Counted from the stretch's first letter, positions 8,279 to 17,298 are shown. The stretch: 64,000 bases of DNA from Burkholderia savannae (GCF_001524445.2 NZ_CP013419.1:310001-374000), one strand, 5' to 3'. Notes: generated from the letters alone by a model not told the origin. Made by a program: numbers and translations.

Positions 8279-8639
8279 CGATCGGAGTTACCCGGTAACG
8301 GCTTGCTGTCGAGCGAAGTTGAACGGTAGCAGGTCGCCAATATCGGCATCCGGTGCGCGCTGCGGCAATTCGGTCAGCACGTGCAGCAGATAGGCAGCTT
8401 TCGATTCTAGGTGGGGTTAAATTCGCGCTTACGAAGTACTGTACCAGCGGCTGGGGGAACTGTTCAGGCGTCCAGAGCCCCGAGAGCGGTCGCTCGCGTA
8501 CCTGAAGGGCCTGCTGGGTACAGTCGAACGCAAGAACGGCTGGCAACTCGCCAAATGAATCGGCGAAGCGAGACCCGATGGCGTACAGCACCTGCTGGAG
8601 CGGGCGCAGCGGGACGCTGATGCCACTGGACTTGCCCCT

Positions 8640-8855
8640 GCATGACCGGACACGCGGTCACGCTTAGGTTGGAGAATTTGCTTGCTGGCGAAACTCGCGC
8701 GGCGAGCGGTATTTCAAGGCGCTGTGCGGATGCGACTCGTTGTAGTGGTCGAACGCAATGGCCAGGTTCTGCAGCGCCGTTCGGGCGTCGGGCTTGGGCA
8801 TCCACGAAACGTAATCACGCTTCATCGTCTTGACGAAGCTCTCGGCCATCCCATT
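8640..8855 (-). pseudogene. IS3-family OrfB, C-terminal half
   Basis: On minus this encodes [20 protein letters not shown], then [20 protein letters not shown], the last third of an IS2-like IS3-family OrfB including the catalytic Glu region (NGMAES). It is the direct continuation of the fragment at 12172-12654: the two join as SPQS-NGMAES once the serine-recombinase cassette between them is removed. Confidence 0.85.
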
Positions 8856-8905
8856 ATCGTAAGTCAGCAACTGCTTGTCGTGACGACGGTTGCACGGCCG
8901 TAACG

Positions 8906-9172
8906 GTCGAGATCACCCATCCCTTTCACCCGCGACGCGGTACACGAATCCAGCTGGCTACCCGGCGCATCAACTGGGGAGAGGACCGCGTCATGTTCTA
9001 CGACGAACATGGCCAGCTGGTATCGATACTGGCCTCATGGACGAACGTGGATGAGCCGGACGCGTTCGCGCAGGCTGCGGCGGGGCGCTCCGCCTTTCGT
9101 GTCGACGACCTTCGGAGGCTGCGCGCGCTAATCGACGACCTGAGGCCGGAGGTCCTGGGGCGTGTCAAGTAA
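8906..9172 (+). CDS. Y4bD/Y4pK-like (DUF5372-type) small protein
   Basis: The frame reads [10 protein letters not shown], then [40 protein letters not shown] and [15 protein letters not shown]. The THPFHP and [12 protein letters not shown] motifs are those I recall for the Y4bD/Y4pK family that accompanies recombinase cassettes. No good start codon is visible: the frame stays open towards the cassette's left edge, and ATG 8993 would drop the conserved N-terminus. A non-standard start or loss of the first codons is possible. The biochemical role is unknown. Confidence 0.6.
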   Translation, partial: VEITHPFHPRRGTRIQLATRRINWGEDRVMFYDEHGQLVSILASWTNVDEPDAFAQAAAGRSAFRVDDLRRLRALIDDLRPEVLGRVK

Positions 9173-9348
9173 ATTACGCCGCCAATGTAAGTTAAATTAC
9201 GCCGCATCAGATTCGCGTGAGCGCGACGTGCGTAGCAATATACCCACAATATCGCGATTTGGCCGGCGCATTCGATTGCGCGCCGACCTTGACATTGACG
9301 TGTGTGCGGCATATTTTAGATTACACACTTTGCACCGGTGCAGCGATC
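9173..9348. promoter_or_regulatory. Spacer with AAATTACGCCGC repeats upstream of the HTH gene
   Basis: TAAATTACGCCGC occurs twice, near 9170-9182 and 9194-9206, at about a 24-bp period, directly after the DUF5372-type gene. The sites could bind the cassette's HTH protein or form part of its promoter. No -35/-10 pair is convincing. Confidence 0.35.
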
Positions 9349-9801
9349 TTGACCAAGCCCGATCCAAAGCTGGAACGTCTCAGGCGCCTCGGGGTACTGA
9401 ATCCCCATCCCGAGAGGGTGCAGGCTTCCTGGTTCCAGTCGAGCGATTTTTTCGACGCCCGCGACTTGATTCAAGTCAAGTACGAGATGCTGCGCCATGT
9501 CAGCGTCGACGGCGCATCGAAGGCCGATGCTGCGGCCCTGTTCGGCATGTCACGGCCAACCTTCTATCAGGCCGAGGCCGCGTTTGCTCGCGATGGCTTG
9601 GCAGGACTCGCTCCGAAGCAGCGTGGGCCCAAGGGAGCGCACAAGCTCAATTTCGAGGCGATGGCGTTCGTCGAACGACATCTCGAAGGCGATGGCGCGA
9701 TTCACGCCCGGGCGCTAGCCGAGCAACTGGAATCCGAGCTCGGCATCTCTGTCCACCCCCGCAGCATCGAACGCGCAATCGCGCGCAAAAAAAAACCGTA
9801 G
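9349..9801 (+). CDS. Helix-turn-helix protein of the recombinase cassette
   Basis: About 150 residues starting at a TTG (LTKPDPKLERLRRLGVLNPH). It contains a Mor/helix-turn-helix-like segment (DGASKADAAALFGMSRPTFY) and a second DNA-binding-like region (SIHARALAEQLESELGISVH type). It ends AIARKKKP at a stop directly after a run of nine A (9787-9795). The next frame in the -1 direction continues for 95 codons, so the full product may be a frameshift fusion. The longer upstream frame is not like the family. Its likely role is control or DNA binding for the recombinase. Confidence 0.65.
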   Translation: MTKPDPKLERLRRLGVLNPHPERVQASWFQSSDFFDARDLIQVKYEMLRHVSVDGASKADAAALFGMSRPTFYQAEAAFARDGLAGLAPKQRGPKGAHKLNFEAMAFVERHLEGDGAIHARALAEQLESELGISVHPRSIERAIARKKKP

Positions 9802-10088
9802 AGCCAACCGTTGCCGCCGTCCCCTTCGCGCAAGCCTTGACCGCCGCTTACGAGGCCCTACGCGATGCGGTGATCGACGGCACCCCGCGCGCCGAGGGCG
9901 CCGCAGCGCTGCGCTATCACGGGATGCTGCATGGACTTCCTGTACTCGTGAAGTCAACGGCGGCCATAGACGCTACCTCGCGTCACCAGGCGCAGCGTAT
10001 GGACGCCTTTCCGGCTGGCGACGAGTTTGTGCGTTTGCTGGCCAACCTCGTTCTACGGACCCATTCGGAGCTCGCCCATGTCTACTGA
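9796..10088 (+). CDS. C-terminal continuation reached by -1 frameshift on A9
   Basis: This frame reads TVEPTVAAVPFAQALTAAYE, then RYHGMLHGLPVLVKS and FVRLLANLVLRTHSELAHVY. It has no start codon near its beginning and lies in the -1 frame relative to the HTH gene across nine consecutive A residues. It stops 8 bases into the recombinase gene. Either it is a domain appended to the HTH protein by ribosomal or RNA-polymerase slippage, or an indel has split one gene. I recognise no domain. Confidence 0.5.
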
Positions 10089-12159
10089 ACGGTATCAGAA
10101 GGTTACGCACGACCACTTGCGCCGTGATGCCTTCCTCTATGTGCGGCAATCTTCACTACGCCAGGTCTTTGAGAACACCGAGAGTACGAAGCGCCAGTAT
10201 GCTTTGCGTGAGCGCGCCGTGTCACTGGGCTGGCCCATCGAACGCATCCACGTTATCGACACCGATCTTGGGCTGTCCGGTGCAAGCGCAGAACACCGGG
10301 ACGGGTTCCAGCAACTGGTTTCGGAGGTCGCCATAGGCCACGCCGGCATCGTACTCGGACTTGAGGTATCTCGTCTGGCGCGCAACAACGCCGATTGGCA
10401 TCGGCTCATCGAACTTGCGGCACTGACCCACACCCTGATTCTGGACGAAGACGGGGTCTATGATCCGGCTTACTTCAACGACCGCCTGCTGCTCGGCCTG
10501 AAGGGAACCATGAGCGAGGCGGAGCTGCACGTGCTGAACGCGCGGTTGCAGGGTGGGATGCGCAACAAGGCGCGACGTGGCGAACTCGAACTGCCACTTC
10601 CCGTCGGGCTGGTCTACCATCCAAACGGATCGGTTGTGCTCGACCCCGACCAGCAAATCCACGCGAGCCTGCGACTGCTGTTCGATACCTACCGGCAAAC
10701 GCACTCGGCAAGCATGGTGGTACGCCGCTTCCGTCGCGAAGGCTGGTCCTTCCCGCGCCGGATCCGCCGCGGCATCGGCAAAGGCGAAGTGCACTGGGGC
10801 GCACTGAACACATCGCGTGTTCTACAGATCCTCCACAATCCCCGATATGCCGGTGCCTTTGTGTACGGTCGGACGAGAATTGGACGCAAAGCCGACTTGA
10901 CGAGCACGCAACTCAAGGTCGCGCAATCCGACTGGCAGGTTCTCATACGAGACGCCCACATCGGTTACATTGACTGGGACGAATTCGAGCGCAATCAGGT
11001 GACGCTTAGGCAAAGCGCGAATGGCTTCGGTTCGCTCGTGCGAGGTACGGTCCCTCGCGAAGGGGACGGACTGCTGCAGGGGCGCGTCATCTGCGGTATT
11101 TGCGGCAATCGCATGCGTGTGCGCTATCAGAAGGTAAGCGACAGGATGGAGCCGTACTACGTATGTCACGACGTCGCTGCTCACGATGCGGGCAAACCAT
11201 GCCAGTCGATACGTGGGCGTGCGATCGATGATGCAATCAGTGCGTTGCTCCTGGAGACAGTTGGGCCGGCAACCATCGAAGTGGCGCTCGCAGTCGAGGA
11301 CGAGATCGCCGGACGTATTGAGCAGGCCGATTCCATGCGTCTGAAGCAACTGGAACGCGCACGATACGAAGCCGAACTCGCCCGCCGTCGCTACATGAAT
11401 GTCGATCCAGCGAACCGGATGGTTGCCGATGCGCTGGAAGCCGATTGGAACGATCGCCTACGTCGACTTGACGTGCTGCAGCAGGAACACGATCGCCAAC
11501 GCCGGTCAGACCAGGATCTGCTTGGAGATGAGGCTCGTGCGCGTATCCGCGCTCTTGCAGATGACTTCGCCGCCGTCTGGAACGATAGGCGCGTCGAATC
11601 CATCGAGCGCAAGCGAATGCTCGGACTGCTTATCGAAGACGTCACTCTTGTGAAGTCAGAGAAGGTCTCGATCCACGTGCGTTTCCGGGGTGGCCGGACG
11701 ACTTCACTGGCGGTCGACAATCCCAGGCCGATGGCACTTGTACGCAAGACACTACCGGCCGTCGTGACGGTTATCGATGAGCTTCTCGAAACGTGTACCG
11801 ATCAGCAGGTCGCCACGCGACTCAATGAACTTGGATATACAAACTGGCAGCAGCAAGCATTTACCGCCAGGAAGGTTGCGCTGGTGCGGACCACCTATGG
11901 ATTGCCGAGCCGATTTGAGCGACTGCGCTCGCGCGGTCTGCTTACCGGCGCCGAGCTCGCCGCGCAGTTCAAAGTGAGCCAGACCACCATCCATCAATGG
12001 GGTCGCCAAGGACTTCTACGGCGGCAGGTTTACGGGCATGATCACCGCTGTCTGTACGAACCTCCGGGGAATGTCCTGCTCGTAAGAGGCGCGGGTGGAC
12101 GCAAAGCAACACAAGCAACCTTCATCGCCGCTCCAACTACCGGACAAGGTGCAATGTGA
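10078..12159 (+). CDS. Large serine recombinase (resolvase/invertase superfamily)
   Basis: A 693-residue site-specific recombinase. The N-terminal resolvase domain carries FLYVRQSSLRQ, whose Ser is the likely nucleophile, then GLEVSRLARNNADW. The recombinase domain lies around residues 175-300 and a zinc-ribbon (CGICGNRM, then YYVCHD and C) around 340-385. A coiled coil (415-490) follows, and a C-terminal MerR/HTH-like motif (TGAELAAQFKVSQTTIHQWG). The ATG at 10078 overlaps the preceding frame. It is full length and could still be active. It matches the Y4bA/Y4pH type in size and context, and probably catalyses insertion of its own cassette. Confidence 0.85.
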   Translation: MSTERYQKVTHDHLRRDAFLYVRQSSLRQVFENTESTKRQYALRERAVSLGWPIERIHVIDTDLGLSGASAEHRDGFQQLVSEVAIGHAGIVLGLEVSRLARNNADWHRLIELAALTHTLILDEDGVYDPAYFNDRLLLGLKGTMSEAELHVLNARLQGGMRNKARRGELELPLPVGLVYHPNGSVVLDPDQQIHASLRLLFDTYRQTHSASMVVRRFRREGWSFPRRIRRGIGKGEVHWGALNTSRVLQILHNPRYAGAFVYGRTRIGRKADLTSTQLKVAQSDWQVLIRDAHIGYIDWDEFERNQVTLRQSANGFGSLVRGTVPREGDGLLQGRVICGICGNRMRVRYQKVSDRMEPYYVCHDVAAHDAGKPCQSIRGRAIDDAISALLLETVGPATIEVALAVEDEIAGRIEQADSMRLKQLERARYEAELARRRYMNVDPANRMVADALEADWNDRLRRLDVLQQEHDRQRRSDQDLLGDEARARIRALADDFAAVWNDRRVESIERKRMLGLLIEDVTLVKSEKVSIHVRFRGGRTTSLAVDNPRPMALVRKTLPAVVTVIDELLETCTDQQVATRLNELGYTNWQQQAFTARKVALVRTTYGLPSRFERLRSRGLLTGAELAAQFKVSQTTIHQWGRQGLLRRQVYGHDHRCLYEPPGNVLLVRGAGGRKATQATFIAAPTTGQGAM

Positions 12160-12171
12160 AACCTACTCCTT

Positions 12172-12654
12172 GCTCTGCGGACTTCTGACAGGTGTCGTGA
12201 CGGGCTTCAGGCCGATTTCCCGCGAGAACGTCAGCGTCTCGTCGGCAATGTAGCAGGAACCGTTGTCGCTCAGCCACTCGATTTCGCTGTCAGCCTTCAA
12301 CGCACCGGCGAAACGGTTTTCGACCGCCTGAAGCATCACGTCGCGCACCATGTCACCGGTGTAGCCGCCGGTGCTCGCAGCCCAGCTCATGGCTTCCCGG
12401 TCGCAGCAGTCCAGTGCGAAGACGACGCGCAAGGGGGCACCGTCGTCGCAGCGGAATTCGAAACCGTCCGAGCACCAGCGCACGTTGCTTTGGTCCACCG
12501 CGACCTTGCCATCGTGCCGACGCGTAGACGGGGCATGACGAGGTCGGCGTTCGAGCAGCAGGCCGTGGCGGCGCATGACGCGATACACCCGTTTTGCATT
12601 GACGCGAGGTTCGCCCAGCGCGTCCCGGCTTCGCCTCAACAGCGCCCATGCACT
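12172..12654 (-). pseudogene. IS3-family OrfB, central part
   Basis: On minus this reads [40 protein letters not shown] and [14 protein letters not shown], an IS2-like IS3 OrfB with the first two catalytic Asp residues. The N-terminus is missing where it abuts the usher stop. The C-terminus is at 8640-8855 beyond the recombinase cassette. It is inactive. Confidence 0.85.
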
Positions 12655-15237
12655 TTACTGCTGCGCAACGTGTGCCGGAACAGCTGCTACATCGTCACCG
12701 GTGTCATCCTGTTCGCAACTCCCGGCTATACCTCTGCCTCGACCGGATTGAGCGTAATCGAACACGCAGGCGTTGCCATGGTCGTTGCCCCATTGAATCC
12801 GCAGCCGCCCCTTTTGCGGCACACCGCGCACGAAAATCATGCCGCCTTGTCCGACCCATCCCATGCTTTCCCCCTTCTCGTTCAGCACGTTGGCTCCCAT
12901 CGGTGCAACGTTGCCGCTCGCAGTCTTTACCCGCATCAGCATCGGCATACCCTGCTTCGTCGGGAATTTCGTCCTTACTACCGCCCCCGCTCGCGGCACA
13001 ACGTCCTCGCTGGTGCTCTCCAGCTCAACGTCATCCGGTAAGAGTTGAGGGTCAAGCGTGATCGTATTGCTTCGATATGGCGTGAGATAGGGCACCACGG
13101 CATATCCCGAGCTATCGACCTTCACGCCCGGCGCATTCGTAACAGCAGCGTCCTTCGCGCCATCGGCCTCGATCAATGCAACCGCGTCGTCTGGATCAAT
13201 AGCCTGTCCCAAGGTAATGCCACCGGCGTGCCCAATTATCGAACCCGACACACCAAGCGCTTGCTGGTTCGCGTCGTTACCGACTGATGCGGACGCATTT
13301 GCCGAACCGCGGCCGCCGTTGTAACTGCCAGATACTCCGAGCGAAGTCGCTCGAGTACCTGCGCCGCCGCTATAGCCAGCATTCAGGCCGTACGACCAGG
13401 CATTGTTGGTACCCGCCGTGCCACTTGTGCTTGTCTGCAGCGATGTCTGATTGTGGCCAATGCTGACAGATGCGTTCAGGTCGCTAAAGACTGGCTTGCT
13501 TTCGATCTGACCACCAAACGGTATCGACACACTTACGTAAATCTGGTTGTCCTGTCTGCCGGACGAATCTCGTGTGCGCTGGACGGATATGTTATAACTT
13601 CCCCATCTCGCGCCGTTTGAATACCCGATCTGAAATTGGAGATCTCGCCCTCCGCGGTTCCAGTAATCGACGACACTACCCATCGCATACAGTGAGCCAC
13701 TTTCGCCCAACCGTTGGCTCACGGTCAGTTGCGCCCGGTCTCGGGTCCGATAGGCTCCATCCGTATAGATGCTTCCATAATTCCGGATGTTACTACGCGC
13801 CTGCATCGCTTCGGCAAGACTATAGTAACCCGACGTCGAATAGCGATAAGCGGCCACTGTTAGGCTCGTATTAGTTTGAGGCAGAATCTTGGCATAGCTT
13901 ACCCGCCAGCTGATTCCCTGTCGGATCGGCACGCCCGGCAGTGACGTGCGTGCGGACGTTATATCCAGCGCAAATGCACCGATTGACGAATTGAGCGCCG
14001 CCCCGAACAAACCGGCCACATATCCATTAGCCGCCACAAACCCGGTGTAGCCCGTGATCAAATTGCTCAGACCGCGTTGATAGATGACTTGCGCGACGTA
14101 CGGATGCCCATCGCCGTGCCCCCATTGAGTACGATACTGACCTGCCGCGATGCTGAAGCGACTACTGCCCGCGCGCAGCAGCTGAGGTACACTGGCATAG
14201 GGTACGAAGAACATTCGTTGAGACCCGTTAGCCTCAGTCACCGTTACCTGAAGATCACTGCCATATCCAGTCGGATTCAAATCACGGATTTCAAAAGGGC
14301 CAGGCGCCACCGTCGTCTGATAGATCACGTAGCCGTTCTGGCGAACTTCGACTTTCGCGTTAGTCTGCGCCACACCCCGCACGACCGGAGCGTATCCTCG
14401 CAGTGAGTCCGGTAGCATGCGGTCGTCGCTGGCGATCTGGACACCACGCAGTTGGAAACTATCGAATATCTCGCCACGGGTTGAGTTGTCGCCGACCGTC
14501 AGTGTCGATTTCCACTTCGTCAGATCATGCTGTGCGTAGGTTTCGATGGACCGCCACTGTGCGCCGATGCCTCTCGTATAGTCGAGCGACATGCGTTCCC
14601 GTAACCGCCAGCCCCCGTAGTTCATACCAGCCACCATTCCCAAATACAGGCTGTTGTCGGTACGACCATAGGCCGATGAACGGTAGACGTTCATGTCGTA
14701 GCGTAACATTCCGGCCGTGATGCCACTATCCCAGCGCGATGGACTTACCTCACCACGTGCCATGTTGCGTAGATCGGCTTGTGGCACGCTCAATTGTAGG
14801 TGCTGGCTCGACCCGTCGTACTTATAAGATGCCGACGGAATGCGCACTCCCAGATCAATACATTGTTGTGCGTTGTCTCGGGTTGCTTCAGGCCAATGGC
14901 TTATGTCGACCCCGGCAGCATCTAACAGCGAACGCGTCAAGCAGGGTTCAGCACTTTTGTTACCGCTCCTGAGTTCGAAATGCACCTCGCGGCGCCCGAG
15001 CGGTGAGTCGTTCAAATACAAATCGACATCGTATGTGCCAGGCAGCACCGCGTTTCCGCTCGAAAAGCGGCGCACGTCCACCGCCGGCCCGACCATAAAG
15101 CTGGGATCGAAGTCCACGACCGCGTTAGGAGACTCTGATGCTTGTGCTGCCCCCCAAGCCTGGGGCATACCAATCGACAGCAGGATCCCAACCCACATAG
15201 CGATCGGCCTCATTCTATAACAAGGACTACTATGCAT
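12655..15237 (-). CDS. Fimbrial outer-membrane usher (FimD/PapC family)
   Basis: This 860-residue outer-membrane protein assembles and secretes pilus subunits handed over by the periplasmic chaperone. A signal peptide (IAMWVGILLSIGMPQAWG) is followed by the PapC N-terminal domain (FDPSFMVG, then LPGTYDVDLYLND), the beta-barrel with plug and middle domain, and the C-terminal domain ending in a conserved Cys pair (NACVFDY, then GSCEQ). Length and architecture are normal. It lies 100 bp after the chaperone on minus. Its stop directly abuts an IS3 remnant, which seems not to have removed coding sequence. Confidence 0.95.
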   Translation of the reverse strand: MHSSPCYRMRPIAMWVGILLSIGMPQAWGAAQASESPNAVVDFDPSFMVGPAVDVRRFSSGNAVLPGTYDVDLYLNDSPLGRREVHFELRSGNKSAEPCLTRSLLDAAGVDISHWPEATRDNAQQCIDLGVRIPSASYKYDGSSQHLQLSVPQADLRNMARGEVSPSRWDSGITAGMLRYDMNVYRSSAYGRTDNSLYLGMVAGMNYGGWRLRERMSLDYTRGIGAQWRSIETYAQHDLTKWKSTLTVGDNSTRGEIFDSFQLRGVQIASDDRMLPDSLRGYAPVVRGVAQTNAKVEVRQNGYVIYQTTVAPGPFEIRDLNPTGYGSDLQVTVTEANGSQRMFFVPYASVPQLLRAGSSRFSIAAGQYRTQWGHGDGHPYVAQVIYQRGLSNLITGYTGFVAANGYVAGLFGAALNSSIGAFALDITSARTSLPGVPIRQGISWRVSYAKILPQTNTSLTVAAYRYSTSGYYSLAEAMQARSNIRNYGSIYTDGAYRTRDRAQLTVSQRLGESGSLYAMGSVVDYWNRGGRDLQFQIGYSNGARWGSYNISVQRTRDSSGRQDNQIYVSVSIPFGGQIESKPVFSDLNASVSIGHNQTSLQTSTSGTAGTNNAWSYGLNAGYSGGAGTRATSLGVSGSYNGGRGSANASASVGNDANQQALGVSGSIIGHAGGITLGQAIDPDDAVALIEADGAKDAAVTNAPGVKVDSSGYAVVPYLTPYRSNTITLDPQLLPDDVELESTSEDVVPRAGAVVRTKFPTKQGMPMLMRVKTASGNVAPMGANVLNEKGESMGWVGQGGMIFVRGVPQKGRLRIQWGNDHGNACVFDYAQSGRGRGIAGSCEQDDTGDDVAAVPAHVAQQ

Positions 15238-15337
15238 ATCGATATCTGTTACGGACGTACGCGATGTTGCTATCGGTATATTGCTCGCAAGAATATTTGA
15301 ATAAATGCGATGGCGTCAGGTGAAACGCATGTCCCGA

Positions 15338-16084
15338 CTACTGAACGGATGCCGTCCCCTTGCTCGAAGCGCCATAGTCATTGACGACAGAGTAGTTGAC
15401 CTGCATCGCACCTTCAGGCCGACTCCTCGTGTTCTTCAGCGAAAAATCGGCCGACTTAAAGGCCTCCACCATGCCTTGGCCGGCATCGACTGCACCTCGT
15501 GCGGTTCTCAGCGAAACCTGACCAAACGACACCGCGTATGGTGCCGGGTTGTCGGCATGGAGTACCCATTCATCGTTTTCACCCGGCCGTATCGTCCACT
15601 TGATCTGCGCAGGAACCTCATCGGGACGGCCTCGTAGCCCCGCCGGTCGGAAGAACACCTTGATGCGCGTTCGGTAGGCAAGCTGCAGTAAGCTTTCTCC
15701 TTTCGGGGCCTCAGCTTTCGGCGGAATCTCCAGCACGTTGAGCCAGTACACGGACTCGCGATCCTGCGGCAACGGCTCCTGCGTGTACCGCAAACGCATG
15801 GTTTGCCCCTTGCCCGGCTCAACGCGAAAAACAGGGGGAGTCAGCGTGAAGGGAACATCGACGTCTTCAGGCTTTGCAGACGCATTGCCAATATCGAGCC
15901 ACGCCTGCACAAGCACCGGTCGCTTGCCCTTGTTGAGCGCTTGCACTCCGACTTCCCTGCTTGAAGCCGGATAGACGATGCGCGTACTCGGAAGCACAAT
16001 ATCCGCGTGGGCCATCATCGGCAGAAACGCAGCGGCCATGCAGGCATGTGAGAGACTCCCTGAGAAAATTCGACGGATCGACAC
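15338..16084 (-). CDS. Periplasmic pilus chaperone (PapD/FimC family)
   Basis: About 248 residues. I use the GTG at 16084 because AAGGAG lies six bases before it; the longer ATG frame would add 21 basic residues before the signal peptide. After the signal (ACMAAAFLPMMAHA) comes the PapD N-domain (IVLPSTRIVYPASSREV) with the conserved Arg, FRVEPGKGQTMRLRY, and ESVYWLNVLEIPP, the family signature. The C-domain follows (KVFFRPAGLRG). It folds and caps pilins for the usher. It sits between the second pilin and the usher in one operon. Confidence 0.93.
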   Translation of the reverse strand: MSIRRIFSGSLSHACMAAAFLPMMAHADIVLPSTRIVYPASSREVGVQALNKGKRPVLVQAWLDIGNASAKPEDVDVPFTLTPPVFRVEPGKGQTMRLRYTQEPLPQDRESVYWLNVLEIPPKAEAPKGESLLQLAYRTRIKVFFRPAGLRGRPDEVPAQIKWTIRPGENDEWVLHADNPAPYAVSFGQVSLRTARGAVDAGQGMVEAFKSADFSLKNTRSRPEGAMQVNYSVVNDYGASSKGTASVQ

Positions 16085-16146
16085 TGTTTCTCCTTGAATG
16101 AGCCGGACACGTCGACGGCAGACCGTCCGCCGCCAGTACGCGTGCA

Positions 16147-16692
16147 TTACTGATAATTGAGCGAGTACGTTACGTGACTCTGCACAGGTCCTGCCGTGGC
16201 TGCACCGTCGACGGCGACGTATTTCGCCCTGTAATCCATCGATGCTGACCCGCTGACAACCGGCGTCGATTTCACCGTCGATGCATTACCCACGGTAATC
16301 GGGGAACTGTCCGAGTTCATTAGTTGAATTTCTACATTCTTTGCGGCAGCGGTATCATCACTCTGATTCTTTAGGTTGCCGGTACTCGCGTCGAGGCTTG
16401 CATTCGCCTCAAACGCAGCCGCCACCGCTTTCGTACCGCTCGAACAGTCGCTTACCTTTATCGTGAACAATTGCGAACCGACCGCATCTCCCGGTTTTGC
16501 CAAAGAATTGGCTGATACTGTCGGCAAAGGCACATTCAGGTTTTTGCTGGTGGCGTCAACAGTGCAGGTTTGCGCCGTCACGATTCCTTGAAAATCCACT
16601 TCACCGTCCGAAGCGTAGGCCGACACGATTACGCCCATTCCCAGCAGCAACGCAGCGCTCGCGTTGAGCACGTTCTTTTGCTTTGTTTTCAT
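16147..16692 (-). CDS. Type 1-like fimbrial subunit (second pilin)
   Basis: A 181-residue exported pilin. A signal peptide (LNASAALLLGMGVIVSAYA) is followed by the donor-strand segment SDGEVDFQGIVTAQTC, one conserved Cys pair (TAQTC and VSDCSS), and a C-terminal HVTYSLNYQ with the penultimate Tyr typical of chaperone recognition. It is clearly related to the upstream pilin (a similar N-terminal block and ending), so the two arose by duplication. It may be a second major or a minor subunit. Confidence 0.9.
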   Translation of the reverse strand: MKTKQKNVLNASAALLLGMGVIVSAYASDGEVDFQGIVTAQTCTVDATSKNLNVPLPTVSANSLAKPGDAVGSQLFTIKVSDCSSGTKAVAAAFEANASLDASTGNLKNQSDDTAAAKNVEIQLMNSDSSPITVGNASTVKSTPVVSGSASMDYRAKYVAVDGAATAGPVQSHVTYSLNYQ

Positions 16693-16743
16693 AAAAATTT
16701 CACCTATAAATCTGTAGATCGGCGCGTTATTGAAACGTCATCT

Positions 16744-17298
16744 TCACTCGTAATTCAGCGTCCATGTCACGTGGCTGGCAACATTCCCCGCAATTGCGGC
16801 GCCACCAACCGCAATGTAGTTCGCGGAGTAGTGAAGATTGGCCGAGCCGTCGTCTTCGATCGTAGTCGGTGTGATGCTCGACGGGTCTCCCACTTTGATG
16901 ACGTTGGCATCCGCTCCACGCAACTGGAGCTGGACGTTTTCCGCACCGCCATCAGTGGCACTGTCACTGTTCTTGAGATAGCCAGTGGCTATGTCGACAT
17001 CAGAGCCTGGCTCGAAACTCGCCAGCACCTTGGCATCTTGACCCGTCGCACAGCCCTTGAGTTTGATAGTAAATGCCTGACCACCGGCAGTGCTGCCATC
17101 CTTGTTTAGTGCCTTTTCGGATACCGTCGGAAGCGTAATAGACAGCTTTTTGGTCGAAGTATCTACCTGGCAGGTCTGTGCAGAGATTGTCCCCGTAAAC
17201 GTAACGGTACCGTCCGACGCGTGAACTGACGTCATTGTGCTCACTCCTCCAAAAAGAACGGCACCAGCGAGCGCAAATTGACGTAATCGTGATTTCAT
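16744..17298 (-). CDS. Type 1-like fimbrial major subunit
   Basis: A 184-residue pilin starting MKSRLRQFALAGAVLFGG, with an AGGGGG ribosome site before the ATG; an upstream in-frame codon is rejected because it adds residues before the signal. The mature part begins SDGTVTFTGTISAQTC and ends HVTWTLNYE, the chaperone/usher pilin pattern with a Cys pair (QTC, KGCATG). As the first gene of the minus-strand operon it is probably the main shaft protein. Its promoter region is shared divergently with the adhesin-like gene. Confidence 0.9.
   Translation of the reverse strand: MKSRLRQFALAGAVLFGGVSTMTSVHASDGTVTFTGTISAQTCQVDTSTKKLSITLPTVSEKALNKDGSTAGGQAFTIKLKGCATGQDAKVLASFEPGSDVDIATGYLKNSDSATDGGAENVQLQLRGADANVIKVGDPSSITPTTIEDDGSANLHYSANYIAVGGAAIAGNVASHVTWTLNYE

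Larger units (their letters stand above)
7917..8440. mobile_element. 508-bp IS66-derived mini-element with 8-bp target duplication
   Basis: The element proper (7925-8432) starts GTAAGCGCTAAATCC and ends with the complement of GTAAGCGCGAATTTAAC, the two different IS66 termini seen at 32625 and 29116. Both sides carry the direct repeat GAAGTACT (7917-7924 and 8433-8440), the 8-bp duplication expected of IS66. All of tnpA and tnpB and nearly all of tnpC are missing; only the last 36 or so tnpC codons remain on minus. What it carries is one small RHH-like gene with palindromic sites. Confidence 0.85.
7880..8632 (+). pseudogene. IS701-family transposase N-terminal remnant, split by an IS66 derivative
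   Basis: Joining the sequence before 7925 to that after 8440 restores one frame reading CKRAWELELEVLYQRLGELF, then RSLAYLKGLLGTVERKNGWQ and RPDGVQHLLERAQRDAD, typical of IS701 transposase N-termini. A TGG-to-TGA change adds an in-frame stop after QLAK. The catalytic part is missing, so this is dead. The 508-bp insertion inside it is flanked by an 8-bp duplication. Confidence 0.7.
8856..12171 (+). mobile_element. Serine-recombinase cassette inserted in an IS3-family orfB (about 3.3 kb)
   Basis: The sequences outside join as CCCATT-GCTCTGCGG, restoring the orfB codons for SPQSNGM. The left junction reads CCATT|ATCG and the right reads CTCCTT|GCTC, so both share TT and there is no longer target duplication, as expected of a serine recombinase cutting at a 2-bp core. 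The cassette holds four plus-strand ORFs: a Y4bD/DUF5372-like protein, an HTH protein, a frameshift continuation of it, and a 693-residue recombinase. This order resembles the y4bA-D units known from Rhizobium NGR234. Confidence 0.75.
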
